Notes under the pieces: model-generated
Told to the model about the DNA's origin: nothing
Database searches by the model: none
What the model saw: only the letters and a program-made list of their open reading frames with translations
In this document: positions 1 to 8,319 of the stretch, in pieces
Layout: every line of letters starts with the position of its first letter
How positions within the stretch are numbered: position 1 is the first letter of the stretch
Program-made: the position numbers and the translations under genes
Assembly (NCBI RefSeq): GCF_002797855.1
Contig: NZ_PGFB01000002.1
Span: forward strand, 124,001 to 188,000
DNA length: 64,000 nucleotides
Reading direction: 5' to 3'
Source: Compostimonas suwonensis
GTDB taxonomy: Bacteria; Actinomycetota; Actinomycetes; Actinomycetales; Microbacteriaceae

Positions 1-639
1 CGCCGCGGGCAGCGGCTCCGGCTCCATCGGCTGCAGATCGTTGTCGACGTTGAGGGCCGCGAGCACCATGCGGGCGACCTCGTGGTGCCCGAAGGAGTTG
101 AGGTGCAGCCTGTCGGGCGCCCACATCCGGGTGTCCTGGATCTCGCCGAGCGACCACTGGTCGGCGACGATGCAGTCGTGCCGGGCGGCGACCGCGCGGA
201 CGTTCTCGTTGTAGATCGCGACCTTGCCCCTGATGCCCCGGAAGACGGGGGAGAAGCCGACATCCACGCCCGTGAAGACGACGACGGTCGCGCCGTCGGA
301 GCGGAGGCGCTCGACGGCCTGATCGAAGCGCACGGCGATCTCGTCGGGGTCTGTTCCGGGGCGGATGACGTCGTTGCCGCCCGCCGAGATCGTGATGAGG
401 TCGGGATGCAGGGCGAGGGCGGGCTCGACCTGGTCGTCGACGATCTGCGTGATGAGCTTGCCGCGCACGGCGAGGTTCGCATAGGCGAAGTCGTCGGTTC
501 CCCGGCTGAGCACCTCGGCGACCCGGTCGGCCCAGCCGCGGTGTCCGCCCGGAAGGGTGGGCTCGGGGTCGCCGATGCCCTCGGTGAACGAGTCGCCCAG
601 TGCGACATAGCGCTGCCACGGGTGGTGCTGTTGTGTCAT
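1..639 (-). CDS. SGNH/GDSL-type hydrolase, C-terminus cut by window edge
   Basis: Reading the minus strand from the ATG at 637-639 gives 213 codons that run off the left edge without a stop. The N-terminal block ALGDSFTEG carries the nucleophilic Ser of SGNH esterases. SAGGNDVI supplies the Gly/Asn oxyanion residues, and WAPDRLHLNSFGH gives the Asp-x-x-His of the catalytic triad. The family acts on ester bonds of lipids, sugars or peptidoglycan acyl groups; the substrate cannot be told from sequence. No signal peptide is visible, so the enzyme is probably cytoplasmic. It is divergent from the helicase at 727. Confidence 0.85.
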   Translation of the reverse strand, partial: MTQQHHPWQRYVALGDSFTEGIGDPEPTLPGGHRGWADRVAEVLSRGTDDFAYANLAVRGKLITQIVDDQVEPALALHPDLITISAGGNDVIRPGTDPDEIAVRFDQAVERLRSDGATVVVFTGVDVGFSPVFRGIRGKVAIYNENVRAVAARHDCIVADQWSLGEIQDTRMWAPDRLHLNSFGHHEVARMVLAALNVDNDLQPMEPEPLPAA

Positions 640-726
640 CCCTCCATTCTGCCCCTGCGATCGCCCCGGTATCACAGCCGGCTATCGAACCCTGGCGTCG
701 GATGTCGGAGCGAGCGGGTAACGTGG

Positions 727-2625
727 ATGCAAGTGAGCACAGAGTCTTCGTTCGGGCAGCAGGGGCCCTCCGAGCACCCCGGGCTTCCGGCGCATTCCGA
801 ACCTCCGACGCACCCCGAACCTCTCGTCGGCCCCGTCGGCCCGCCGATCGGAACCTCGGCCGCCGAGCACCTGTCGCCATCGTTCCCGGAGCGCGCCGCC
901 TGGGGAACCGCGAGCAAGCTCCGCGCCTGGCAGGCCGAGGCCCTCGACGCCTACTTCGCCACCGAGCCGCGCGACTTCATGGCCGCTGCGACACCCGGCG
1001 CCGGCAAGACGACCTTCGCGCTGCGGCTCGCGACCGAGTTGCTCGCACGGCGGGTCGTCGACCGCGTGACCGTCGTGGCCCCGACCGAGCACCTCAAACG
1101 GCAGTGGGCCGACGCGGCGGCACGGGCGAGCATCCGTCTCGACCCCGGTTTCAAGAACAGCCACGGCCGGGTCGCCCGGCATTACCACGGGGTCGCCGTG
1201 ACCTACGCGCAGGTCGCCGTGCGCGCCGCGCTGCACCGTGAGCTCACCGAGACGTCGAGGACCCTCGTGATCCTCGACGAGGTGCACCACGGCGGTGACG
1301 CCCTCAGCTGGGGCGACGCCATCCGGGAGGCGTTCGGCCCCGCGACGCGCCGCCTGCTGCTCACGGGAACCCCGTTCCGCTCCGACACGGCTCCCATTCC
1401 CTTCGTCACCTACCTGCCCGACGAGCACGGAGTGCGCACCTCGCAGTCCGACTACAACTACGGCTACGGGCGGGCCCTCGAAGACGGCGTCGTGCGCCCC
1501 GTGATCTTCATGGTCTACGCGGGCCACATGCGCTGGCGCACCCGCATGGGCGAGGAGATGGAGGCGCGTCTCGGCGAGGGCAACACCAAAGACGTGACCT
1601 CGCAGGCGTGGCGCGCCGCCCTCGACCCCGCCGGCGAGTGGATCCCCGCCGTGCTGACCGCGGCCGACCGGCGGCTGAGCGAGGTGCGGCAGTCGATCCC
1701 GGATGCCGGTGGCCTCGTGATCGCGACCGACCAGACCACCGCCCGCGCCTACGCCGCCGTGCTGCGCGAGCTCACGGGCGAGAGCGTGACCGTCGTGCTC
1801 TCGGACGAGAAGGAGTCGAGCGACAGGATCGAGGAGTTCTCGAAGGGCGACAGCCGCTGGATGGTCGCGGTGCGGATGGTGTCGGAGGGCGTCGACGTGC
1901 CCCGGCTCGCGGTGGGCGTCTACGCGACATCCGCTTCGACACCGCTGTTCTTCGCCCAGGCCGTCGGTCGTTTCGTGCGTGCCCGCCGGCGCGGTGAGAC
2001 GGCGTCGATCTTCCTGCCCAACGTGCCCTCGCTCATGGCCCTTGCGACCCTGCTCGAGCTGGAGCGCGATCACGCCCTCGACAAGCGGGAGACCGGCGAC
2101 GAGGCCGAGAATCTCGACGACTCGATGCTCGACGACGCGAACCGGCAGGAGAAGGCGTCCGAGGCGCTGCAGGACGAGTTCACCTTCCAGGCGCTCGGCT
2201 CGGAGGCGAACTTCGACCGGGTGATCTACGACGGCGACGAGTTCGGCGGCTACGCGGAGCCGGGCAGCCTCGAAGAGCTCGATTTCATCGGCATCCCCGG
2301 TCTGCTCGAGCCCGAGCAGGTGCACGAGCTGCTGCAGCACCGCCAGTCGCGGCAGTCACGGCGCACCGAGACCCGCCAGCAGGCCGCCGCGGCCGCGGGC
2401 GAGCCCGACCCCCAGCCCGCTCCGCTCTACCGCACGCTCAAGGAGCAGCGGACGCTGCTCAACAGCCTCGTGGGGCTCTGGTCGAAGAACACGGGGGAGC
2501 CGCACGGCATGATCCATGCTGAGCTGCGCCGGGTGTGCGGAGGGCCCGCCGTTCCCCAGGCGAGCGTGACCCAGCTGCAGGCGCGCATCGAGTTCCTGCG
2601 CCGCCGGCTGGGTCACCGGGTCTGA
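727..2625 (+). CDS. DEAD/DEAH-box superfamily 2 helicase
   Basis: This is a 632-aa ATP-dependent helicase-like protein. Walker A (ATPGAGKTT) is at about residues 88-96, the DEVHH Walker B box at 184-188 and motif III-like TGTPFRSD at 213-220. In the second RecA-like domain are a motif V-like SEGVDVPRLAVG and a motif VI-like QAVGRFVRARR. The first 60 residues are Pro-rich and low-complexity. The open frame continues far upstream, but that part is antisense to the SGNH gene, so the ATG at 727 or the GTG at 733 is the likely start. The substrate (DNA or RNA) is not evident, and no nuclease domain is seen. It stands alone, not in an operon. Confidence 0.85.
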   Translation: MQVSTESSFGQQGPSEHPGLPAHSEPPTHPEPLVGPVGPPIGTSAAEHLSPSFPERAAWGTASKLRAWQAEALDAYFATEPRDFMAAATPGAGKTTFALRLATELLARRVVDRVTVVAPTEHLKRQWADAAARASIRLDPGFKNSHGRVARHYHGVAVTYAQVAVRAALHRELTETSRTLVILDEVHHGGDALSWGDAIREAFGPATRRLLLTGTPFRSDTAPIPFVTYLPDEHGVRTSQSDYNYGYGRALEDGVVRPVIFMVYAGHMRWRTRMGEEMEARLGEGNTKDVTSQAWRAALDPAGEWIPAVLTAADRRLSEVRQSIPDAGGLVIATDQTTARAYAAVLRELTGESVTVVLSDEKESSDRIEEFSKGDSRWMVAVRMVSEGVDVPRLAVGVYATSASTPLFFAQAVGRFVRARRRGETASIFLPNVPSLMALATLLELERDHALDKRETGDEAENLDDSMLDDANRQEKASEALQDEFTFQALGSEANFDRVIYDGDEFGGYAEPGSLEELDFIGIPGLLEPEQVHELLQHRQSRQSRRTETRQQAAAAAGEPDPQPAPLYRTLKEQRTLLNSLVGLWSKNTGEPHGMIHAELRRVCGGPAVPQASVTQLQARIEFLRRRLGHRV

Positions 2626-2631
2626 TTCGGG

Positions 2632-2976
2632 TCACCGGATGGCGTCTGGAGCGGCGACGAGCACGCCGATTCCGCCCAGAAGGCCGGTCGTGGCGGGGCC
2701 GCGTCGGTATCCCTCCAACTTCGCGGCATGACTGACACCGATTCCGCCTTGGGCGATCGCGATGATCGCGAGAGCCATCGCGATCAGGAATCCGGTCCAG
2801 GACACGAGTACGCCCAACGCCTGCGTTGACGTAAGTCCGCCGACGGCGAGTCCGGAGCCGACGAGAACGCCGAGCGCCCAGAGGAAAGAGCTCTGCGCCT
2901 TCAAAGCGATCTCGTTGTCATTCCAGGCATCGGAGGGGACCGAAGCCGGTGGTGTCCACTGGGTCGCAGCGCTCAT
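2632..2976 (-). CDS. Small hypothetical membrane protein
   Basis: A 114-aa protein with a hydrophilic 30-residue N-terminus followed by about three hydrophobic stretches (around ALGVLVGSGLAVGG, LVSWTGFLIAMALAIIAIA and GLLGGIGVLVAAP). The layout resembles small DUF4190-like actinobacterial membrane proteins, but I cannot assign a family firmly. It lies 21 bp downstream of the MFS gene on the same strand and may be cotranscribed. No good Shine-Dalgarno is visible before the ATG at 2976. Confidence 0.6.
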   Translation of the reverse strand: MSAATQWTPPASVPSDAWNDNEIALKAQSSFLWALGVLVGSGLAVGGLTSTQALGVLVSWTGFLIAMALAIIAIAQGGIGVSHAAKLEGYRRGPATTGLLGGIGVLVAAPDAIR

Positions 2977-2997
2977 GCCAACAGAGTGGCGACGTTC

Positions 2998-4260
2998 TCA
3001 CGGCCGCGCGAGCCCGGGAGCAGTAAGCGATCCAGAATCGGTTGGATGATCGGGATCCGCCGGGATGAGCGGCGTCGCCACGAGCGGCACGAGCGCGACG
3101 ATCGCGAAGGCGAGCGGATACCCGATCGCCGCGATGAGTCCGCCGATCACGGGGCCGACGATCGAGGCCGAGATGAACTGCCCGGTGTTCTGGGTGCCGA
3201 GCGCGCGCCCCGACCAGTGCGGGCCGGAGATCTCGGCGACGGCCGTGTAGCCCAGGCCGTTGTCGGCGACGGTCACGATCGCGGCGAGGATCAGCGCGAC
3301 GGGCGCCCAGGACGGCTCGAGCCAGCCCGCCGCCGCCATGAGCGCCATGACCCCGACGGCTGCGAGCGAGACCCAGCGCAGCGGCCGCAGACGGCTGCCG
3401 ATCCTGTCGCTCAGAACGCCGACGCCGATGCGGCCGAGGGCTCCGAGGAACTGGCTCACGGCGATGACGAGGCCGGCTGCGGCAGTGGAGTATCCGACCG
3501 TCGTCAGCCAGATCAGCCCGAAGATCGACACGGTGAACTGGGGGATCACGAGCAGCATCGACACGGCGTGGATGCGCCAGAGCAGTGCGTTGGCACGGTA
3601 CGGGTTGGCGATCGGCGCGGGGGCCGCCGAGGGCGGGTCTGTCGCGGCATCCGCGCGTTGCTGTTGCTGTTGTTGGCGCGGCGGGTCGACGATCCAGATC
3701 GCGCACAGGATGGCGGAGATGCCCGTGAGCACGGCCGGCACGAGCAGCGCGAGCGCGATGCCGCCGGCAGCGGCGAGAGGCGGGATGGTCAGAGCTGCGA
3801 CCGCGACGCCGAGAGGCTGGCACATCTGGCGGATGCCCATCGCGAGCCCACGACGCTCCCGCGGGAACCAGCCGACGACGACTCGACCGCTGGCCGCGTT
3901 CGGGCTGGCCGCGGCCATGCCTCCGAGGAGCATGAGCGCCCCCACGCCGATCGTGCCACTCGCGAACATGGCGGCGAGGGCGGCGAGAGCCGTCAGGGCG
4001 AGGCCCGCGGCGATGACCCGTCGCTCGCCGATCCGGTCGCTCAGAGCGCCCCAGGCGATGAGGGTGAAGACCATGCCGATCGTGGGGGCGGATGCGAGCA
4101 GCCCCGCCTCGGCGAGGCTGACACCGCGCTCGGTGTGCAGCAGTGGGATGAGGAAGGCCGGCGTGCTGACGAAGACCGTCGAGCTGGCCTGCCCGACGAC
4201 CCCGAGCCCGAGCATCAGCCAGGGCCTCGGCGTTCGGACGCGCTGGGTGATGAGCGACAT
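2998..4260 (-). CDS. MFS transporter, divergent from a GntR regulator
   Basis: A 420-aa, roughly 12-segment major facilitator. The signature loop after TM2 reads WGALSDRIGERR, and the second-half repeat VGVLSDRIGSRLRP confirms an MFS duplication. The central cytoplasmic loop holds a run of six Gln. The ATG at 4258-4260 is preceded by AGAGGAGG at a proper distance, so the longer frame reaching 4344 (which would cross the operator) is not used. The substrate is unknown. The gene is divergently paired with the FCD-type GntR regulator at 4361 and shares its operator region. Such regulators usually sense small organic acids, which suggests an organic-acid or related substrate (inference). Confidence 0.85.
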   Translation of the reverse strand: MSLITQRVRTPRPWLMLGLGVVGQASSTVFVSTPAFLIPLLHTERGVSLAEAGLLASAPTIGMVFTLIAWGALSDRIGERRVIAAGLALTALAALAAMFASGTIGVGALMLLGGMAAASPNAASGRVVVGWFPRERRGLAMGIRQMCQPLGVAVAALTIPPLAAAGGIALALLVPAVLTGISAILCAIWIVDPPRQQQQQQRADAATDPPSAAPAPIANPYRANALLWRIHAVSMLLVIPQFTVSIFGLIWLTTVGYSTAAAGLVIAVSQFLGALGRIGVGVLSDRIGSRLRPLRWVSLAAVGVMALMAAAGWLEPSWAPVALILAAIVTVADNGLGYTAVAEISGPHWSGRALGTQNTGQFISASIVGPVIGGLIAAIGYPLAFAIVALVPLVATPLIPADPDHPTDSGSLTAPGLARP

Positions 4261-4308
4261 GACGATCCTCCTCTGCGCTGCTGACGCATGTGCTGCTGAC
4301 GCGATCTC

Positions 4309-4344
4309 GGTATACACTAACGGTATCCCAACTTGGTATACCAA
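4309..4344. promoter_or_regulatory. GntR operator array between divergent MFS and GntR genes
   Basis: Three direct copies of GGTATNC start at 4309, 4322 and 4335, exactly 13 bp apart. The last lies within a perfect 12-bp palindrome, TTGGTATACCAA (4333-4344). GntR-family operators are typically short palindromes of this kind. The position between the two divergent starts fits control of both genes by the regulator at 4361. Assignment to that regulator is inference. Confidence 0.75.
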
Positions 4345-4360
4345 TCGAAGGAGTCGGACT

Positions 4361-5035
4361 GTGGCGCAGATCTCGCAGACGGTTCTGATCTACGACCGCC
4401 TACGGGCGGAGATCCTCGACCTCGACCGCACACCCGGTGCCCGCCTCACGGAGCGGGGTCTGGAGACGGAGTTCTCCGCCTCGCGCACGCCCGTCCGTGC
4501 TGCGCTCGTGCGTCTCCAGGCAGAGGGACTCGTGCAGAGGGACGGCCGCGCCTGGCAGGTGTCTCCCATCGACCTGGGCGAGATCGCGGCGCTCTCGGAG
4601 TTCCGGGAGGCCGTCGAGACCGAGGCGGTGCGTCTGGCCTGCGAGAGGGCGAGTGACAGCGAGATCGCCGCACTCGACGAGCTACTGGACGAGTTCCGGC
4701 CCGGCGAGACGAGCGATGAGGGTGTGCGGATGGGGACGAGTTTCCATGTCGAGCTCGCCCGCCTCTCGCAGAACCGTTTTCTGGTCGAGGGGCTCGAACA
4801 GGCGATGACCCGTCTCGCGCGCACGCGCTGGCTCGAGGTTCGCACTGCTCAGGCCCGGCAGGCAGCCTGGCAGGAGCACCGCGACATCGTCGCGACGGTC
4901 GCCGCTCGGCAGACGGACGCGGCCGTCGCCCTCGTGCGCGCCCACATCGTCACCACCCACGAACGGCTCACCGCCTCCCTGAACGCCGAACAGCGGATGC
5001 TCCGTGCCCGCGGTCTCTCGATCGTGGGCGCCTGA
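4361..5035 (+). CDS. GntR-family regulator, FCD subfamily
   Basis: A 224-aa protein with an N-terminal winged helix. The recognition-helix region is LETEFSASRTPVRAAL, followed by RLQAEGLVQRDGR. The all-helical ligand-binding domain has the FCD features EFREAVETEAVRLA and FHVELARLSQN. The GTG at 4361 follows AAGGAG at 4348-4353, so the open frame further upstream is not part of the protein. It is expected to bind the repeat array at 4309-4344 and to control the divergent MFS gene and itself. The ligand is probably a small carboxylate (family knowledge), identity unknown. Confidence 0.88.
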   Translation: MAQISQTVLIYDRLRAEILDLDRTPGARLTERGLETEFSASRTPVRAALVRLQAEGLVQRDGRAWQVSPIDLGEIAALSEFREAVETEAVRLACERASDSEIAALDELLDEFRPGETSDEGVRMGTSFHVELARLSQNRFLVEGLEQAMTRLARTRWLEVRTAQARQAAWQEHRDIVATVAARQTDAAVALVRAHIVTTHERLTASLNAEQRMLRARGLSIVGA

Positions 5036-5213
5036 GCCATTCGCCCGGCGCATACGACCGACCGGGTGGGTTCCGCCGTATCGCCCACCCACAACCCCAG
5101 ATCAGGGTTACTTTACCTGTGCTCACACCGCCTGTGCGGCATCTCCTGCAAGACAAGCGGGCGGATGGGACGATGGTCGCAGGCGGCGCGGCGGAGCGGT
5201 CTACGCTGGGCAG

Positions 5214-6665
5214 ATGACGTCACAACAGCGGCTCGTCCTCGTCGTCGCCATCCTCGCGTCGTTCGTCGCCTTCCTCGACGGCTCGGTCGTCAACGTCGCC
5301 CTCCCGGCGATCCAGCGCGAGCTCGGGGGAGGACTCGTCGTTCAGCAGTGGGTCGTCGACGCCTATCTCGTGACGCTGGGCGCGCTCATCCTGCTCGCCG
5401 GTTCGCTCTCGGACGCATACGGCCGCCTGCGGATCCTGCGGATCGGCCTTCTCGGCTTCGGCGTGACCTCGCTGCTGTGCGCCTTCGCCCCCGACGCGCT
5501 CGTGCTCATCATCGGGCGCGGTCTGCAGGGCGCGGCGGGCGCGCTGCTCGTGCCGAGCTCGCTCGCGATCATCATATCGACCTTCTCGGGAGTCGCTCAG
5601 GCGAAGGCCATCGGCATCTGGACGGCCTGGACGGGCACCGCCATGATCGCCGGCCCCGTGCTCGGCGGCATCTTCGTCGACACCCTCAGCTGGCGCTGGG
5701 TCTTCGCGATCAACGTCGTTCCCATCGCGCTCACGCTCGTGCTCATGATGCGCATCCAGCACAAGGACGTGCGCACGCCCGGCGCGAGGATCGACATGGT
5801 CGGCTCGGTGCTCGGGATCGTGGGCATCGGGGCGCCCGTCTTCGCGCTCATCGAGCAGGGGCGTTACGGCTGGGGCAGCCCGGCCGTGTTCGTTCCGCTC
5901 GTCGTGGGCCTGCTGAGCCTCGCCGGGTTCCTGTGGTGGGAGAACCGCGCCACGAACCCCATGCTGCCGCTCGGCCTCTTCCAGGTGCGCAACTTCTGGG
6001 TCGGCAACCTCGCCACCGCGGCGATCTACGCGGCCCTCTCGTTCGGCTTCTTCTCGATCGCGGTCTTCGTGCAGCAGACCGGCGGCCTCTCCGCGACCGC
6101 GGCCGGTCTCGCCACCCTGCCGCCGACGATCATCATGCTCCTGCTCTCCTCGCGGTTCGGAACGCTCTCGGGCAAGTACGGACCGAGGTTCTTTATGAGC
6201 GTCGGGCCGTTCGTCGCGGGCATCGGCTTCCTGCTGATGCTGAGCGTCACGGGGGAGTTCGTCTACTGGACCCAGCTGCTGCCCGGCATCCTCGTCTTCG
6301 GGCTGGGACTCTCGATGACGGTCGCACCGCTGACGGCCGCGATCCTCGGATCGATCGACTCGCGTCAGGCCGGCATCGGCTCGGCTGTGAACAACGCGGT
6401 CTCGCGTATCGCCGGTCTCATCGCGATCGCCTTCACGGGCATCATCGTGGGCTCGGGGCTCGACGTGGACGGCTTCCACCGCGCCGTGCTCGCGACGGCG
6501 ATCATGCTCATCGCGGGCGCGATCATCTCGGCGATCGGCATCCGCAACCCGAAGCGCATGGCCGGTGGCGCGCCGTCGGCGACGGACGGCGCGGAGGTGG
6601 AAGGCCAGGCGGGCAGCCGGCCGGAAGGCAGCCCGACGGAGGGTCACCAGGGCGCGGGCTCGTAG
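5214..6665 (+). CDS. DHA2-family (EmrB/QacA-like) 14-TM MFS drug exporter
   Basis: A 483-aa membrane protein. DHA2 hallmarks include FLDGSVVNVALPAI in TM1, motif A GSLSDAYGRLR after TM2, motif C GPVLGGIFVD in TM5 and the following SWRWVFAINV. The length and hydrophobic pattern fit 14 segments. Family members are proton-coupled exporters of cationic drugs, dyes or antibiotics. The C-terminal 40 residues are hydrophilic and low-complexity. The ATG at 5214 is chosen because upstream codons in frame are not hydrophobic or conserved-looking. Its 3' end overlaps the convergent SDR gene by 22 bp. Confidence 0.9.
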   Translation: MTSQQRLVLVVAILASFVAFLDGSVVNVALPAIQRELGGGLVVQQWVVDAYLVTLGALILLAGSLSDAYGRLRILRIGLLGFGVTSLLCAFAPDALVLIIGRGLQGAAGALLVPSSLAIIISTFSGVAQAKAIGIWTAWTGTAMIAGPVLGGIFVDTLSWRWVFAINVVPIALTLVLMMRIQHKDVRTPGARIDMVGSVLGIVGIGAPVFALIEQGRYGWGSPAVFVPLVVGLLSLAGFLWWENRATNPMLPLGLFQVRNFWVGNLATAAIYAALSFGFFSIAVFVQQTGGLSATAAGLATLPPTIIMLLLSSRFGTLSGKYGPRFFMSVGPFVAGIGFLLMLSVTGEFVYWTQLLPGILVFGLGLSMTVAPLTAAILGSIDSRQAGIGSAVNNAVSRIAGLIAIAFTGIIVGSGLDVDGFHRAVLATAIMLIAGAIISAIGIRNPKRMAGGAPSATDGAEVEGQAGSRPEGSPTEGHQGAGS

Positions 6666-8167
6666 TCCTTCAGGAACACGCCGTAGAGGTCTTCGCCGGC
6701 CTCGCCGCGCACGATCGGGTCGTAGACCCGGGCCGCTCCGTCGACGAGGTCGAGGGGTGCGTGGAAGCCCTCCTCGGCCAGGCGCACCTTGGTGGGGTGC
6801 GGCCGCTCGTCGGTGATCCAGCCGGTGTCGACGCTCGTCATGAGGATGCCGTCGCCGAACATCTCCTTCGCGCTCGTGCGGGTGAGCATGTTGAGAGCGG
6901 CCTTCGCCATGTTGGTGTGCGGATGCCCCGGCCCCTTGTAACCGCGAGCGAAGACGCCCTCCATGGCGCTCACGTTGACGATGTAGCTGCGCCGGGCGCT
7001 CGTCGCGGCCATCGAGGCGCGGAGCCTGCTCACGAGCAGGAAGGGTGCCGTCGTGTTGCACAGCTGCACCTCGAGCATCTCGAGGGGGTCGACCTCGTCG
7101 ACGAACTGCGTCCAGCTGTTGGAGGAGTGCAGATCGGGCACGAGGCCGCCCGCGTCGATCGCGGTTCCGGCCTCGAGCCGCGCGAGCGAGGAGGAACCGG
7201 CCGCCAGCGCGAGCGAGGTGAGCTCGTCGGCCGTCATCCTGCCGGGGACAGCGGTCGCGAGCAGAGGATGCGCGGCCACGGATGCGGCGAGAGCAAGCGG
7301 ATGCGCGTCGTTGGTGTGCCCGAAGGTCTCCATCTCGGGCAGCGGGCCGTCGGGCAGGGGCTCGAGCTCGGCGTCTGCGAGCGGAGCGTAGGAGCCGGGT
7401 GAGCGCCGCACGGTCTGGGCGGCGTTGTTGATGAGGATGTCGAGGGGCCCCTGGGCGGCGACCGAGTCGGCCAGGGCGATCACCTGGGCGGGGTCGCGCA
7501 GGTCGATGCCCACGATGCGCAGGCGGTGCAGCCAGTCGGCCGAGTCGGGCATGGCCTGGAAGCGACGTACCGCGTCGCGGGGGAAGCGGGTCGTGATGGT
7601 CGTGTGCGCGCCATCCCGCAGCAGACGCAGCGCGATGTGCATGCCGATCTTGGCCCGGCCGCCCGTGAGCAGGGCGCGCTTGCCGCTCAGATCGGTGCTC
7701 GCGTCGCGCTTGGCGTGGCTCTTCGCCGCGCAGTCGGGGCAGAGCTGGTGATAGAAGGAGTCGACGATCGTGTAACGCTGCTTGCAGATGTAGCAGGGCC
7801 GCGGGGTGAGCAGCGTGCCAGCGACGGGCGCGGCGGTGCGCACGGCGAGGGGGATGCCCCGGGTCTCGTCGTCGATGCGGTCGGGAGCCCCCGTCGCGGT
7901 GGACTCCACGACGGCGCGGTCGGCGGCCTGCACCCGTTCGCGTTTCTCGAGGCGACGGGAGCGCTTGACCGACTTGAACATCGCGGCGGTGGCGTGCCGC
8001 ACGGCGATGAAGTCGTCATGCGTCTCGTCGAGCCGGTGCAGCTCTCGCAGGACCCGCAGGGTCGTCTCGAGATCGTGCGGGTCGATCGCCGAGCCGGCGC
8101 CGTCGGAGGCGCCGTCGAGCTCGGGAGCAGCGTCGGACTCGAAGTCGGCGGGGGAGGGGATCATCAC
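6644..8167 (-). CDS. Zinc-ribbon SDR-like oxidoreductase lacking the catalytic Tyr
   Basis: A 507-aa protein, twice the size of a classical SDR. After about 120 hydrophilic residues it has a CxxC...CxxC knuckle (Cys125, 128, 143, 146), then a Rossmann fold. The dinucleotide loop is TGGRAKIG (168-175) instead of TGxxxGIG. NNAA is present at 247-250 and the catalytic Ser region reads NVSAMEG (398-404). The YxxxK site reads TNMAK (418-422): Lys is kept, Tyr is Thr. About 100 extra residues are inserted between NNAA and Ser. The first codon is GTG at 8167, with ATG directly after it. It is probably cytoplasmic with an unknown substrate; the lost Tyr makes ordinary SDR chemistry doubtful. Confidence 0.8.
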   Translation of the reverse strand: MMIPSPADFESDAAPELDGASDGAGSAIDPHDLETTLRVLRELHRLDETHDDFIAVRHATAAMFKSVKRSRRLEKRERVQAADRAVVESTATGAPDRIDDETRGIPLAVRTAAPVAGTLLTPRPCYICKQRYTIVDSFYHQLCPDCAAKSHAKRDASTDLSGKRALLTGGRAKIGMHIALRLLRDGAHTTITTRFPRDAVRRFQAMPDSADWLHRLRIVGIDLRDPAQVIALADSVAAQGPLDILINNAAQTVRRSPGSYAPLADAELEPLPDGPLPEMETFGHTNDAHPLALAASVAAHPLLATAVPGRMTADELTSLALAAGSSSLARLEAGTAIDAGGLVPDLHSSNSWTQFVDEVDPLEMLEVQLCNTTAPFLLVSRLRASMAATSARRSYIVNVSAMEGVFARGYKGPGHPHTNMAKAALNMLTRTSAKEMFGDGILMTSVDTGWITDERPHPTKVRLAEEGFHAPLDLVDGAARVYDPIVRGEAGEDLYGVFLKDYEPAPW

Positions 8168-8186
8168 GGTCTCTGTCGAAGGGGAC

Positions 8187-8221
8187 GAACGTCGTCGGAA
8201 GCAGAAGAACGTCGTCGGAAG
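8187..8221. repeat. Two-copy 15-bp direct repeat upstream of the SDR
   Basis: GAACGTCGTCGGAAG occurs at 8187-8201 and again at 8207-8221, a 20-bp period. It lies in the 152-bp divergent gap between the SDR and the acyl-CoA ligase. It may be a small tandem duplication or a paired regulator site; the sequence cannot tell which. Confidence 0.5.
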
Positions 8222-8319
8222 GGAAAACGTACCGACGAAGTCTAGCCGCCGATGCCGGGAGCCTCCCGTTCCCCGCGTGTTCCCCGTGTCTTCTCACCGC
8301 GCGGCTAAAGTTGTGAGTC

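Noticed and set aside
82-726. An N-terminal extension of the helicase frame
   Set aside because: The extension is antisense to the SGNH hydrolase, whose catalytic motifs are clear. The helicase start is at 727 or 733.
3658-3678. A run of CTG/TTG triplets encoding poly-Gln in the MFS transporter as a possible phase-variable repeat
   Set aside because: Only six codons, with mixed synonymous triplets, inside a cytoplasmic loop. In-frame changes would not switch expression.
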